Assembly: GCF_003855255.1 (NCBI RefSeq)
Contig: NZ_CP034072.1
Coordinates: 4,399,920-4,463,919 of the forward strand
Length of the DNA: 64,000 bases
From: Mycolicibacterium nivoides
GTDB taxonomy: Bacteria; Actinomycetota; Actinomycetes; Mycobacteriales; Mycobacteriaceae
Direction of reading: 5' to 3'
Position numbers and translations under genes: made by a program. Positions 50,781 through 60,116 of the stretch are shown here, one piece after another. The stretch's first letter is position 1. Each line of letters starts with the position of its first letter. The notes beneath the pieces were generated by a model. It saw nothing but the letters and a program-made list of their open reading frames with translations. It made no database searches and was not told the origin of the DNA.

Positions 50781-51251
50781 TCAACGCCGCGGGGCAGGCA
50801 TCCGCACGGTGACGTTGATCCGGTTCCACGCGTTGATGGTCACGGCCATCGCGATCACCTGACCGAGCTCGCGTTCGGTGAACACGGCGGCGGCGCGCGC
50901 GTACACGGCGTCGGGAACGTGGCCGTTGCCCAGTTCGGTGATGGCCTCGGTCAGGGCCAGCGCCGCCTGCTCACGTTCGGTGAACAGGTCACCCGCCTCC
51001 TGCCAGGCTGCGATGAGCGCGAGCCGCTGCTCGGTCTCGCCCTGCTTGCGGGCGTCGTGGGTGTGCATGTCGAGGCAGAACGCGCAGTGGTTGATCTGCG
51101 ACGCCCGGATCTTGACGAGCTCGCCGATCGTGGGATCGACGTCCTTGGCGGCGGCGTTCGACAGCGTCATCATCGCGTCGTAGAGCTCGGGAGAAACCTT
51201 GTAGATCTTGAGGCGGTCGACGGTGGCGGCGGGTTCGAGTGTCTGTGTCAT
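50781..51251 (-). CDS. Carboxymuconolactone decarboxylase / AhpD-like protein
   Basis: A 156-residue helical protein. The active motif HCAFCLDMHTHDARKQGE has the CxxC pair and the following histidine of AhpD-type thiol peroxidase partners. The frame continues upstream without homology, so the ATG at 51251 (MTQTLEPAATVDRLK) is used. Such proteins reduce peroxides or act as oxidoreductases with lipoamide-type partners. It is divergent from a MocR regulator, which probably controls it. Confidence 0.87.
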   Translation of the reverse strand: MTQTLEPAATVDRLKIYKVSPELYDAMMTLSNAAAKDVDPTIGELVKIRASQINHCAFCLDMHTHDARKQGETEQRLALIAAWQEAGDLFTEREQAALALTEAITELGNGHVPDAVYARAAAVFTERELGQVIAMAVTINAWNRINVTVRMPAPRR

Positions 51252-51300
51252 GCCGTCAACGCTAGCCGGGAAAATACCGCCTAGATGGTTCAATATTGCA

Positions 51301-52710
51301 GTGACTTCGCGGGCCAATTCCGACCGGGACTTGCATCTCGACCTGCGCGCGATGATCGAGCCCGGCAGTCGCACCGCCCGCGAGCAGCTGATCACCGCGC
51401 TTCGGGAGGGGATTCGCAGCGGAAGGTTGGGTACCGACACGCGGCTGCCGCCATCGCGCGCGCTGGCGTCCGATCTGGGATTGGCCCGCAACACCGTCGC
51501 CGAGGCGTACGCCGAACTGGTTGCCGAAGGCTGGCTGGCCTCCCGCCAGGGCGCGGGCACCTGGGTCGCGCGCGCCACCGCACCGGGGCCGGCGCCGCGC
51601 CCGCGCCGCATTCCTGCCGTCCCCCGGCACAACCTCATGCCCGGCTCCCCCGATGTGTCGGAGTTTCCGCGGTCGGCCTGGTTGGCGTCGGCGCGCCGAG
51701 CCATCACGGACGCGCCGGTCTCCGCACTGCGGATGGGCGACCCGCGTGGACCGGTCGTGCTGCGCGAGGCTCTCACCGAATATCTGGGCCGCGTGCGCGG
51801 CGTGCGGACCACCCCCGAGTCGATCGTGATCTGTTCCGGGGTGCGCGACGGCGTCGACCTGCTGGGCCGGGTGCTCGGAACCCAGCGACCGATCGCCGTG
51901 GAAGCCTACGGGCTGTTCATCTTCCGCGACGCGCTCGCGGGCCTGGGCGTACCGACAACGCCGATCGGCGTCGACGCCCACGGCGCGGTGATCAGCGATC
52001 TGGGCCGGCTGGACACCCCGGCGGTACTACTGACTCCCGCGCACCAGAGCCCCTTCGGGATGGCACTGCACCCGGCGCGCCGCACCGCGGTCATCGACTG
52101 GGCCCAGCGCACCGGCGGGTACGCGGTGGACGACGACTACGACGGCGAGTTCCGCTACGACCGCCAACCCGTCGGCGCCTTGCAGTCGCTGAACCCGGAA
52201 CGCGTCGTCTACCTGGGTTCGGCCAGCAAGAGCATGGCCCAGGTGATGCGGGTGGGCTGGATGGTGCTGCCCGACGCATTGATCGATCCGGTCATCGCGG
52301 CGGCCGGCGGGGCGCAGTACCACGTCGACGCGCTCACCGCGCTGACCCTGGCCGACTTCATCCGCAGCGGCGGCTACGACCGGCACATCCGGCGGATGCG
52401 CAACCGCTATCGGCGGCGACGCGACACCCTCGCCGCCGCACTGGCCGGGTTCGACCTCGGCATCGGCGGGCTGGCCGCGGGCGTCAACATGCTGCTGACC
52501 CTGCCCGACGGCGCCGAACCCGAGGTGCTGCGCCGGGCCGGTGAAGCCGGGATCGCGTTGAGCGGACTGTCGATCATGCGGCACCCCCTGGCCGGACCGG
52601 ATACCCCCGACCCCGACGGGGTGATCATCGGATTCGGGGCGCCCGCGGACCACGCCTTCGGGCCTGCCGTCGACGCTCTGTGCGGCGTGCTGTCAGCGGC
52701 GCTGCGCTAG
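51301..52710 (+). CDS. MocR/PdxR family GntR-aminotransferase regulator
   Basis: A 469-residue MocR protein. It has a GntR winged helix (about 12-80: TAREQLITALREGIRSGRL) and an aminotransferase-like domain with Lys310 in GSASKSMAQVMRVGW and DDYDGEFRYDR. The GTG at 51301 is the start; the upstream open frame is shadow. Divergent by 49 bases from the AhpD-like gene, its most likely target. Its 3' end overlaps the convergent TRIC gene by four bases. It is a paralogue of the protein at 16589. Confidence 0.9.
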   Translation: MTSRANSDRDLHLDLRAMIEPGSRTAREQLITALREGIRSGRLGTDTRLPPSRALASDLGLARNTVAEAYAELVAEGWLASRQGAGTWVARATAPGPAPRPRRIPAVPRHNLMPGSPDVSEFPRSAWLASARRAITDAPVSALRMGDPRGPVVLREALTEYLGRVRGVRTTPESIVICSGVRDGVDLLGRVLGTQRPIAVEAYGLFIFRDALAGLGVPTTPIGVDAHGAVISDLGRLDTPAVLLTPAHQSPFGMALHPARRTAVIDWAQRTGGYAVDDDYDGEFRYDRQPVGALQSLNPERVVYLGSASKSMAQVMRVGWMVLPDALIDPVIAAAGGAQYHVDALTALTLADFIRSGGYDRHIRRMRNRYRRRRDTLAAALAGFDLGIGGLAAGVNMLLTLPDGAEPEVLRRAGEAGIALSGLSIMRHPLAGPDTPDPDGVIIGFGAPADHAFGPAVDALCGVLSAALR

Positions 52711-53333
52711 GAGTCCTCACCCGCGATCAGGTCCGACGGGCCGGTGGGCAACCGCCAATGGAATGCCAGACCGGCCAGGCGCAGCGTCGTGGCCAGCACC
52801 GTGCCCACCGCCAGTCCGACCCACTGCGGGCCCAAGTAGTCGATGACCGCGTACGTCGTCGCACCCATCAGCGCCGGGACGGCATACAGATCGTCCGGCC
52901 GCATCAACATCGGGATCTCCCGGACCAGCACGTCGCGGATGATGCCGCCGCCGATCGCGGTGGTCATCCCGATCAGCACCGCCGCGAACCAGCTGGCCCC
53001 GTGGTCGACGGCGAACGCCGCGCCGGAGGTCGCGAAGAAGCCCATGCCGATGGCGTCCAGCGGCAGCACAATGTGGTTGAACCGGATCAGGTGCTTGGCG
53101 GTGAGGGTCGCCACAGCTGTCGCGGCCACCGCAACGGTGATGTTGGGCCAGTGCTGAATAGAGGTGGGTGGATGGACGCCGAGGAAGAGGTCGCGGATCA
53201 CCCCGCCACTCACGCCGGTCAGCACCCCGAGGGCCGCGATACCGAACAGGTCGAAGCCCTTGCGTATCGCGACCATCGCCCCCGACGACGCGAACACCGC
53301 GATCCCGAGGTCGTTGAGCACCGTCTGCAGCAC
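52707..53333 (-). CDS. TRIC/UPF0126 family cation channel protein
   Basis: A 208-residue membrane protein with seven hydrophobic segments in a 3+3+1 repeat. The two repeat motifs [15 protein letters not shown] and [15 protein letters not shown] are each the GGG-IRD signature of the TRIC-like (YadS/UPF0126) family. These proteins form trimeric K+-permeable channels. The GTG at 53333 follows TACGGT by six bases; upstream frame is shadow. It is divergent from the GtrA gene, whose promoter overlaps its own. Confidence 0.9.
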   Translation of the reverse strand: MLQTVLNDLGIAVFASSGAMVAIRKGFDLFGIAALGVLTGVSGGVIRDLFLGVHPPTSIQHWPNITVAVAATAVATLTAKHLIRFNHIVLPLDAIGMGFFATSGAAFAVDHGASWFAAVLIGMTTAIGGGIIRDVLVREIPMLMRPDDLYAVPALMGATTYAVIDYLGPQWVGLAVGTVLATTLRLAGLAFHWRLPTGPSDLIAGEDS

Positions 53334-53366
53334 GAGTGCACCGTACGGCCTCGCTAAGCTGCCCAG
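53334..53366. promoter_or_regulatory. Overlapping divergent leaderless promoters
   Basis: Only 33 bases separate the GTG starts of the TRIC and GtrA genes. Minus-strand -10 TACGGT (53340-53345) and plus-strand -10 TAAGCT (53355-53360) are each six bases from their start codons. The two -10 elements are nine bases apart, so RNA polymerase can occupy only one direction at a time. Confidence 0.72.
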
Positions 53367-53804
53367 GTGGCCGAACCCGTGATGTCGCCGACCCTGAGCC
53401 TGAAGACCCAGGCGGTCAGATTCATCATCACGGGCGGACTTGCCGCGATAGTGGACTTCGGCCTGTACATCACCTTCCTCCGGCTCTTCGCCACGTTCTG
53501 GCACGTCGACGAGGACATCCGGGTCAACGTCGCGAAGACCATCAGCTTCATCGCCGGCACCGCCACGGCGTATCTGATCAACCGGCGCTGGACCTTCCAG
53601 GCACCTCCGAGCACTGCCCGTTTCATCGCCGTCTGTGTTCTCTACGCGGTGACCTACGCGGTGCAGGTGGGCATCAACTTCGTGTTCTACATGCAGTTCG
53701 AGAACCAGCCCTGGCGGGTGCCGGTCGCGTTCATCATCGCCCAGGGCACCGCCACGGTGATCAACTTCATCGTCCAGCGCGCGGTGATCTTCAAGCTGCA
53801 CTGA
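53367..53804 (+). CDS. GtrA-like membrane protein (Rv3789)
   Basis: A 145-residue GtrA-family protein with four hydrophobic segments (about 17-38, 52-68, 85-105, 112-135). The family core [17 protein letters not shown] and [17 protein letters not shown] are typical. Rv3789 was proposed to flip or anchor decaprenyl-phosphoryl-arabinose machinery; its exact function is debated. It directly precedes dprE1 (38 bases), which fits that link. Start GTG at 53367 with a leaderless promoter. Confidence 0.88.
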   Translation: MAEPVMSPTLSLKTQAVRFIITGGLAAIVDFGLYITFLRLFATFWHVDEDIRVNVAKTISFIAGTATAYLINRRWTFQAPPSTARFIAVCVLYAVTYAVQVGINFVFYMQFENQPWRVPVAFIIAQGTATVINFIVQRAVIFKLH

Positions 53805-53842
53805 GGTCCGGGACCGGCTACTGCCGGGTACGCTTCTCTGCG

Positions 53843-55225
53843 ATGTCGACTACCGATTTGCCGACCACTCCCAAGCGCCTGACAGGCTGGGGCCGGACCG
53901 CACCGACCGTGGCACAGGTGCTTTCAACCAGCGATCCCGAGGTCATCGTCCGGGCCGTAGCGCGCGCCGCCGAGCAGAAGGGCCGGGGTGTGATCGCCCG
54001 CGGACTGGGCCGCTCCTACGGCGACAACGCGCAGAACGGTGGCGGTCTCGTCATCGACATGTCGTCGCTGAACCAGATCCACTCGATCGACGCCGGCACA
54101 AAGCTGGTCGACGTGGACGGCGGGGTGAACCTCGACCAGCTGATGCGGGCCGCGCTGCCCCACGGACTGTGGGTTCCGGTGCTGCCGGGCACCCGCCAGG
54201 TGACCATCGGCGGCGCCATCGGCTGCGACATCCACGGCAAGAACCACCACAGCGCAGGCAGTTTCGGCAACCACGTGCGCTCGATGGATCTGCTGACCGC
54301 CAACGGCGAGGTGCTGCACCTGACCCCGGAAGGCGACAACGCCGACATCTTCTGGGCCACGGTCGGCGGCAACGGCCTGACGGGCATCATCCTGCGCGCC
54401 ACCATCGAGATGACGCCCACGGAGACTGCGTATTTCATCGCCGACGGCGATGTCACCAAGTCGCTCGACGAGACCATCGAGTTCCACAGCGACGGCAGTG
54501 AGTCCAACTACACCTATTCGTCGGCCTGGTTCGATGCGATCAGCAAGCCACCGAAGCTCGGCCGCGCCGCGATCTCGCGAGGTTCACTGGCAACCCTGGA
54601 CCAGCTGCCCCCGAAGCTGCAGAAGGACCCGCTGAAATTCGATGCGCCGCAACTACTCACGTTGCCGGACGTGTTCCCGAACGGGTTGGCCAACAAGCTG
54701 ACGTTCATGCCGATCGGCGAGTTGTGGTACCTGAAGTCGGGTACCTACCGCAACAAGGTGCAGAACCTGACGCAGTTCTATCACCCGCTGGACATGTTCG
54801 GAGAATGGAACCGCGCCTACGGTCCGGCGGGTTTCCTGCAGTACCAATTCGTGGTTCCCACCGAGGCCGTCGAGGAGTTCAAGGGCATCATCCTCGATAT
54901 CCAGCGCTCGGGGCACTACTCGTTCCTCAACGTGTTCAAGCTGTTCGGCCCCGGCAATCAGGCACCGCTGAGCTTCCCGATCCCCGGCTGGAACGTCTGC
55001 GTCGACTTCCCGATCAAGGCCGGGCTGAACGAGTTCGTCACCGAACTCGACCGCCGGGTACTGGAATTCGGTGGCCGGCTGTACACCGCCAAGGATTCCC
55101 GCACGACGGCCGAGACGTTCCACGCGATGTACCCGCGCATCGACGAGTGGCTGGCCGTGCGCCGCAGGGTCGATCCCGACGGCCTGTTCGTGTCCGACAT
55201 GGCACGCCGGCTGGAGCTCGTCTAG
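53843..55225 (+). CDS. dprE1: Decaprenylphosphoryl-beta-D-ribose oxidase DprE1
   Basis: A 460-residue FAD enzyme of the VAO fold. FAD motifs are [15 protein letters not shown] (about 56-70) and [21 protein letters not shown] (about 118-138). The substrate-side cysteine is Cys386 in WNVCVDF, the residue (Cys387 in M. tuberculosis) attacked by benzothiazinones, so the enzyme is expected to be sensitive. It oxidises decaprenyl-P-ribose at C2; DprE2 then reduces the keto form to decaprenyl-P-arabinose. TACGCT is eight bases before the ATG. Here furA-katG separates it from dprE2. Confidence 0.96.
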   Translation: MSTTDLPTTPKRLTGWGRTAPTVAQVLSTSDPEVIVRAVARAAEQKGRGVIARGLGRSYGDNAQNGGGLVIDMSSLNQIHSIDAGTKLVDVDGGVNLDQLMRAALPHGLWVPVLPGTRQVTIGGAIGCDIHGKNHHSAGSFGNHVRSMDLLTANGEVLHLTPEGDNADIFWATVGGNGLTGIILRATIEMTPTETAYFIADGDVTKSLDETIEFHSDGSESNYTYSSAWFDAISKPPKLGRAAISRGSLATLDQLPPKLQKDPLKFDAPQLLTLPDVFPNGLANKLTFMPIGELWYLKSGTYRNKVQNLTQFYHPLDMFGEWNRAYGPAGFLQYQFVVPTEAVEEFKGIILDIQRSGHYSFLNVFKLFGPGNQAPLSFPIPGWNVCVDFPIKAGLNEFVTELDRRVLEFGGRLYTAKDSRTTAETFHAMYPRIDEWLAVRRRVDPDGLFVSDMARRLELV

Positions 55226-55263
55226 CCCTCACCGTTCCCCTCGAATTGGCGAGAATTTTATTC

Positions 55264-55299
55264 TTGACTAATTCCAGAAAAGGGACAAGACTTCGGTCC
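55264..55299 (+). promoter_or_regulatory. furA-katG promoter with AT-rich Fur-type region
   Basis: -35 TTGACT (55264-55269), 17-base spacer and -10 AAGACT (55287-55292), then seven bases to the GTG of furA, which fits a leaderless transcript as described for pfurA in mycobacteria. The AT-rich stretch 55244-55280 (GGCGAGAATTTTATTC and on) should be the FurA-binding site. Sequence TTGACTAATTCCAGAAAAGG resembles the pfurA region known elsewhere. Confidence 0.7.
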
Positions 55300-55731
55300 G
55301 TGGCGACAACCGCGGACTTCCAGCAGATGCTGAGAAGCGCCGACATGCGTGTGACCCGCCCCCGAGTGGCGGTCCTGCACGCGGTCCATGCGCACCCACA
55401 CGCTGATACGGACACCATCATCCGTTCGGTGCGCAAAGACCTGCCCGACGTCTCCCACCAAGCCGTATATGACTCATTGCATGCGCTGACCGCGGCAGCA
55501 CTGGTACGGCGCATCCAACCATCCGGTTCAGTCGCCCGGTACGAATCACGTATCGGCGACAACCACCACCACGTCGTGTGCCGATCGTGTGGCGCAATCG
55601 CCGACGTGGACTGCGCGGCCGGGTCGGCCCCATGCCTGACCGCGTCACACGACCACGGTTTCGAGATCGATGAAGCCGAGGTCATCTATTGGGGTACTTG
55701 CCCCGAATGTTCCACTGCCCCAACTAGATAA
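55300..55731 (+). CDS. furA: Ferric uptake-type regulator FurA
   Basis: A 143-residue Fur-family protein starting VATTADFQQMLRSADMRVTRPRVAVL. The DNA-binding helix is VSHQAVYDSLHALTAAALVRR. The metal ligands are in the DNHHHVVCRSCG region (His cluster plus CxxC) and the late CPEC. FurA represses its own promoter and the downstream katG, and responds to oxidative stress and iron. The genes are 33 bases apart, as in the M. tuberculosis furA-katG operon. Upstream in-frame start options are shadow of dprE1. Confidence 0.93.
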   Translation: MATTADFQQMLRSADMRVTRPRVAVLHAVHAHPHADTDTIIRSVRKDLPDVSHQAVYDSLHALTAAALVRRIQPSGSVARYESRIGDNHHHVVCRSCGAIADVDCAAGSAPCLTASHDHGFEIDEAEVIYWGTCPECSTAPTR

Positions 55732-55764
55732 CCCTTAACCCGCCAGCCCCGGAAAGGATTTGTC

Positions 55765-57963
55765 ATGGCCGACGCCGAAACTCACCCCCCGATTGGTGAA
55801 GCACAAACCGAACCCGCCGAAAGCGGCTGTCCGATGCGGATCAAACCTCCCGTCGAGGGCGGCAGCAACCGCGACTGGTGGCCCAACGCGGTCAACCTGA
55901 AGATCCTCCAGAAGAACCCGCCCGCCATCGACCCGACGGACGAGGGCTACGACTATCGCGAGGCCGTCAAGACCCTCGATTTCGAGGCCTTCGAGCGCGA
56001 TTTCGATGCCCTGCTGACGGATTCGCAGGAGTGGTGGCCGGCCGACTTCGGTCACTACGGCCCGCTGTTCGTCCGGATGTCATGGCACGCGGCGGGCACC
56101 TACCGCGTGCAGGACGGCCGCGGTGGCGGCGGTCGCGGTATGCAGCGGTTCGCCCCGCTGAACAGCTGGCCCGACAACGTCAGCCTGGACAAGGCCCGTC
56201 GTCTGCTCTGGCCGCTGAAGAAGAAGTACGGCAAGAAGATCTCCTGGTCCGACCTGATCGTCTACGCGGGCAACCGGGCGATGGAGCACATGGGCTTCAA
56301 GACCGCCGGCTTCGCCTTCGGCCGCCCGGACTTCTGGGAGCCCGAGGAGGACATCTACTGGGGCGCCGAGCACGAGTGGCTCGGTTCGCAGGATCGCTAC
56401 GCCGGCAACAGTGACCGCACCAAGCTGGAGAACCCGCTGGCCGCCAGCCACATGGGTCTGATCTACGTGAACCCCGAAGGCCCCGAAGGCAATCCGGATT
56501 ACCTGGCAGCAGCCATCGACATCCGCGAGACGTTCGGCCGGATGGCGATGAACGACATCGAGACCGCGGCGCTGATCGTCGGTGGTCACACCTTCGGCAA
56601 GACCCACGGCGCCACCGACATCGAGAACGGCGTGGAGCCCGAAGCCGCACCGCTCGAGCAGATGGGCCTGGGCTGGGCCAACCCCGGTCTGGGCAACGAG
56701 ACCGTCAGCAGCGGCATCGAGGTGACCTGGACGCACACCCCCACCAAGTGGGACAACAGCTTCCTGGAGATCCTCTACAGCAACGAGTGGGAGCTGACCA
56801 AGAGCCCGGCGGGCGCCAACCAGTGGAAGCCCAAGGACAACGGCTGGGCCAACTCGGTGCCGATGGCGCAGGGCACCGGCAAGACCCACCCGTCGATGCT
56901 CACCACCGATCTGTCGATGCGGTTCGACCCGATCTACGGCGAGATCACCCGCCGCTGGCTGGATCACCCGGAGGAGCTGGCCGAGGAGTACGCCAAGGCC
57001 TGGTTCAAGTTGCTGCATCGCGACCTGGGTCCGGTGACCCGCTACCTCGGACCGCTGGTGCCCAAGCAGACCTGGCTGTGGCAGGACGTCGTTCCGGCCG
57101 GTAAGACCCTGAGCGACGCCGATGTCGACGCGCTCAAGGCCGCCATCGCGGACTCGGGTCTGACTGTCCAGCAGCTGGTTTCGACGGCATGGAAGGCAGC
57201 GTCGTCGTTCCGTTCCAGCGATATGCGCGGTGGCGCCAACGGCGGCCGGATCCGCCTGCAGCCGCAGCTGGGCTGGGAGGCCAACGAGCCCGACGAGCTG
57301 GCCCAGGTGATCCGCAAGCTGGAGGAGATCCAGGCCGCGTCCGACACGGGTGTGTCGTTCGCCGATCTGGTGGTCCTCGGCGGGGCCGTCGGTGTCGAGA
57401 AGGCGGCCAAGGACGCCGGATTCGACATCACCGTGCCGTTCCTCTCGGGTCGCGGCGACGCCACCCAGGACCAGACCGACGTCGAGTCGTTCGCGTGGCT
57501 GGAGACCCTGTCCGACGGGTTCCGCAACCACGTCGGCAAGGGTGACCCGCTACCCCCGGAGTACCGGGTGATCGACAAGGCCAACCTGTTGGGCCTGTCA
57601 GGTCCGGAGCTGACCGTGCTCATCGGTGGCCTGCGCGTGCTGGGCGCCAACCACGGTGACTCGGATCTCGGTGTGCTGACCGCCAACAAGGGCAAGCTGA
57701 CGAACGACTACTTCGTCAACCTGACCGACATGGGCATCAAGTGGGCGCCGTCGCCGGCCGATGACGGCACCTACGTCGGCTCCGACCGGGCCAGCGGTGC
57801 GCAGAAGTTCACCGCCAGCCGCGTCGACCTGCTGTTCGGCTCGAACTCGCAGCTGCGGGCCCTGGCCGAGGTGTACGCCGAGGACGATTCCAAGGAGAAG
57901 TTCGTCAAGGACTTCGTCGCCGCCTGGAACAAGGTGATGAACGCCGACCGGTTCGATGTCTGA
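55765..57963 (+). CDS. katG: Catalase-peroxidase KatG
   Basis: A 732-residue haem catalase-peroxidase. The distal site [11 protein letters not shown] has Trp107 and His108; the proximal His275 is in [11 protein letters not shown]. Tyr234 in YVNPEGPEG is the tyrosine of the Met-Tyr-Trp adduct. The position equal to Ser315 of M. tuberculosis is a serine (Ser316), so isoniazid activation is expected. Length is about eight residues shorter than in M. tuberculosis, mainly because of a shorter loop before that serine. It is under FurA control and ends at a terminator. Confidence 0.96.
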   Translation: MADAETHPPIGEAQTEPAESGCPMRIKPPVEGGSNRDWWPNAVNLKILQKNPPAIDPTDEGYDYREAVKTLDFEAFERDFDALLTDSQEWWPADFGHYGPLFVRMSWHAAGTYRVQDGRGGGGRGMQRFAPLNSWPDNVSLDKARRLLWPLKKKYGKKISWSDLIVYAGNRAMEHMGFKTAGFAFGRPDFWEPEEDIYWGAEHEWLGSQDRYAGNSDRTKLENPLAASHMGLIYVNPEGPEGNPDYLAAAIDIRETFGRMAMNDIETAALIVGGHTFGKTHGATDIENGVEPEAAPLEQMGLGWANPGLGNETVSSGIEVTWTHTPTKWDNSFLEILYSNEWELTKSPAGANQWKPKDNGWANSVPMAQGTGKTHPSMLTTDLSMRFDPIYGEITRRWLDHPEELAEEYAKAWFKLLHRDLGPVTRYLGPLVPKQTWLWQDVVPAGKTLSDADVDALKAAIADSGLTVQQLVSTAWKAASSFRSSDMRGGANGGRIRLQPQLGWEANEPDELAQVIRKLEEIQAASDTGVSFADLVVLGGAVGVEKAAKDAGFDITVPFLSGRGDATQDQTDVESFAWLETLSDGFRNHVGKGDPLPPEYRVIDKANLLGLSGPELTVLIGGLRVLGANHGDSDLGVLTANKGKLTNDYFVNLTDMGIKWAPSPADDGTYVGSDRASGAQKFTASRVDLLFGSNSQLRALAEVYAEDDSKEKFVKDFVAAWNKVMNADRFDV

Positions 57964-58003
57964 TCTGTCGGCTCAGCCGACGGTCTGATCTGACCAGTAA
58001 CTC

Positions 58004-58036
58004 AACACCCCGCGGGCCTGAAGCTCGCGGGGTGTT
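58004..58036 (+). terminator. Terminator after katG
   Basis: AACACCCCGCG (58004-58014) pairs with CGCGGGGTGTT (58026-58036), followed by GTTGTTG. It closes the furA-katG operon and sits between convergent katG and TetR genes. Confidence 0.8.
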
Positions 58037-58045
58037 GTTGTTGCA

Positions 58046-58669
58046 CTAGGGTTTTGCGCGCATCGCCCGATAGGCCGCCTTGCCGAAGGTTTCGGCCACC
58101 AACTCTGAATCGCCGTCGGCGTCGAGCATCTTCCGGACGGCGGCCTCGCAGATCGCCAGGAACACCTCGACCAGCATGGGCAGTGCGATGTCGAGGTCAG
58201 CGACCTGCCACCGTTGCAGCAGCGGGCGCATCACGGTCGCGAGCTGGTTGCGGAGACGGTCCCGGCCACGCACGATGGCCGCGGTGAGCACCGGGTCGGG
58301 ATCCGCGCCGAACATGATGCGCCACGACGCGGGACGCTCGCGCACGGTGCTGTGCAGCGCGCGGAACCCGTCGACGAACAATTGCTCGATGGAGCCGGTG
58401 CGCTGCGGCGGCAACAGTTCGAGCAGGCTCGCCAGCACCTCGTCGGTTTCCCGATCCAACAGTGCGGCAAGCACTTCCCCACGCCCGGGGTAGCAGGCGT
58501 AGACCACCGGCCGGGTGACACCCAGACGGTTTGCGATGTTACCCATCGTCACATCGGCCAGCCCCTGCTGCGCGGCGATCTCCAATGCGGTGTCGAGGAC
58601 CTGCGGCCGGCGCCGGTCCGGGCCCAGATGCTCGGCGCGGCCCCGGTTGGCGATCGCGGCTTCGTTCAC
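58046..58669 (-). CDS. TetR family regulator
   Basis: A 207-residue protein with a TetR helix-turn-helix (about 22-68: VLDTALEIAAQQGLADVTMGNIANRLGVTRPVVYACYPGRGEVLAALL region) and a helical ligand domain. It is the third gene of an operon read from the DUF2236 gene, so it would regulate its own operon through the palindromes at 59980-60020. Ligand unknown. Confidence 0.87.
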   Translation of the reverse strand: MNEAAIANRGRAEHLGPDRRRPQVLDTALEIAAQQGLADVTMGNIANRLGVTRPVVYACYPGRGEVLAALLDRETDEVLASLLELLPPQRTGSIEQLFVDGFRALHSTVRERPASWRIMFGADPDPVLTAAIVRGRDRLRNQLATVMRPLLQRWQVADLDIALPMLVEVFLAICEAAVRKMLDADGDSELVAETFGKAAYRAMRAKP

Positions 58670-58679
58670 TTCGCTTCAC

Positions 58680-58895
58680 TCATGTCAGCGTGACATTAGC
58701 GATGATGAGCACCGGCCACGCGACGATCTCGCCCAACAGCGAGAACAGCTTGTCCGGCCCCGTGAGCCCAGCGATGTGATCGCTGTGAGTGAGGGCCCAG
58801 ATCATGCCGATCACGAAGTACGGGGCCCCCACCACGACCGCGAGGTAGACGAGTTGCCGGATGCTCAACCGGTAGTCGAGAAGATTCTTGAGCAC
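58680..58895 (-). CDS. Small membrane protein, 71 residues
   Basis: Two membrane segments (about 13-34 and 52-68), with a short basic N terminus MLKNLLDYRLSIRQ and a loop THSDHIAGLTGPDK. The gene is 3 bases after the oxygenase stop and 10 bases before the TetR gene. No family recognised. Confidence 0.75.
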   Translation of the reverse strand: MLKNLLDYRLSIRQLVYLAVVVGAPYFVIGMIWALTHSDHIAGLTGPDKLFSLLGEIVAWPVLIIANVTLT

Positions 58896-58898
58896 GAG

Positions 58899-59969
58899 CT
58901 ATCCGATCCTCCCGAGAATCGGCTGGGACTCCACGATGCCCTCGTCACTCGGCGCGAGGCCTTCGCCGAACACGCGGACCGCCTGCCTCTCCCGAAATTC
59001 GAAGTGCGCCTGGCTCGGTGCGGCGTAGCCGTAGCGACGTTGAGCCTCGCGCGGTGTGGTGGTGATCGGATCCTTCGGCGGAACCGAAAGCAGGACCCGT
59101 GCGCCGATCGGCAGGGTCGCCGGCGAGAGCAACCGCAGCAGGATCAGCTGGAGCCGCTTGCTCATGGCGATCACCGTGAACGCGGCATTCAGCGGCGGCA
59201 CCACCAGCGCGTCGAGAAGCCGGGATGTGCTGAGCCCGGCCATCTCTCGCATCCATCGCGGCATCGTCGCCAGGGTGCCGCGGCGCAGGAACGCGGTGAT
59301 CACCCTGGTGCCGGGACGAAGCAGCAGCGGCATCCTGGGCAGCATCACCTCGGCGCCCAGCAGGTGATGCATGGCCTGTCGGGCGATATCCGAGCCGATC
59401 AGCTGGGGGCGCATCTTCTCGAAGTACTCCCGGATGCCCTCGCGGGTCAGGGGAACGTCGGAGGGATCGCAGGTCTGCAGTTCGGCGGCGATCGCGCATT
59501 CGCGCCAGTACTGCAATTCCTCTTCGGGGGACAGCGGTCCGGGACCGTACTTCTCGTAGGCCACCAGGATGGAATGCCACGCGGTCAGGTGGATCCACAG
59601 CTGCGAATCCGGGTTGTTGGCGTCGTAGGTCTTTCCCGTGACCGGGTCGGTGCCGATGGCCTTGGAGTGGATCTTGACCAGAACGTCGGCCGCCTTCGTG
59701 GTCGAGCGACTGTCGTCGAACGCCACCATGGCGAAGTAGCGCAGCGTCCGGTCGTACCGGGTGCGCGGCCGCGAGTAGATCTCGTGGGTCTTGTCGACCG
59801 CCGCGACGAGCGCGGGATCCAGTTCCTCGATGACGACGGCGCGCTGGAACCCGATCGACAGCGAGGTGGGATAGCTCCACACCTTCCAAGTCACCGAATC
59901 GGGGCCGAAGAACCCGTAGTCCTCCCCCGGTTCCGTCTCGGGCAATGCCAGCCAGTCACGGATCGTCAT
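58899..59969 (-). CDS. Oxygenase MpaB family (DUF2236) protein
   Basis: A 356-residue protein of the MpaB/latex-clearing-protein fold. The hallmark RTRYDRTLRYFAMVAFDDSRSTTKAADVLVKIHSKAIG segment holds the conserved His-x-x-(I)-G near the haem site, and the family helix HLTAWHSILVAYEKYG follows. Members are haem b oxygenases acting on polyprenoids or other lipids. The ATG at 59969 has a GGGGAG ribosome site; the extra frame to 60086 crosses the operator and is rejected. First gene of the TetR operon. Confidence 0.85.
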   Translation of the reverse strand: MTIRDWLALPETEPGEDYGFFGPDSVTWKVWSYPTSLSIGFQRAVVIEELDPALVAAVDKTHEIYSRPRTRYDRTLRYFAMVAFDDSRSTTKAADVLVKIHSKAIGTDPVTGKTYDANNPDSQLWIHLTAWHSILVAYEKYGPGPLSPEEELQYWRECAIAAELQTCDPSDVPLTREGIREYFEKMRPQLIGSDIARQAMHHLLGAEVMLPRMPLLLRPGTRVITAFLRRGTLATMPRWMREMAGLSTSRLLDALVVPPLNAAFTVIAMSKRLQLILLRLLSPATLPIGARVLLSVPPKDPITTTPREAQRRYGYAAPSQAHFEFRERQAVRVFGEGLAPSDEGIVESQPILGRIG

Positions 59970-59979
59970 GATCTCCCCA

Positions 59980-60020
59980 TTTCCTACACGGTGTAGAAAA
60001 AAGCTACGTCGTGTAGGAAA
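59980..60020. promoter_or_regulatory. Paired palindromes: operator of the MpaB/TetR operon
   Basis: CTACAC-G-GTGTAG (59984-59996) is a perfect dyad, followed by CTAC-GTC-GTGTAG (60004-60016). The outer arms TTTCCTACAC and GTGTAGGAAA (59980-59989, 60011-60020) pair as well. Two overlapping TetR sites are likely. It lies 11 bases before the MpaB start. Confidence 0.78.
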
Positions 60021-60116
60021 TGCGGTCAAGGTCCTGCGCTCGGATTGCTCGAATTTTCGAAGGAAACCGCACGGTACCCTCGTCACGATGTCCCCCGAGG
60101 CTTGGAGCTGCGCTAG

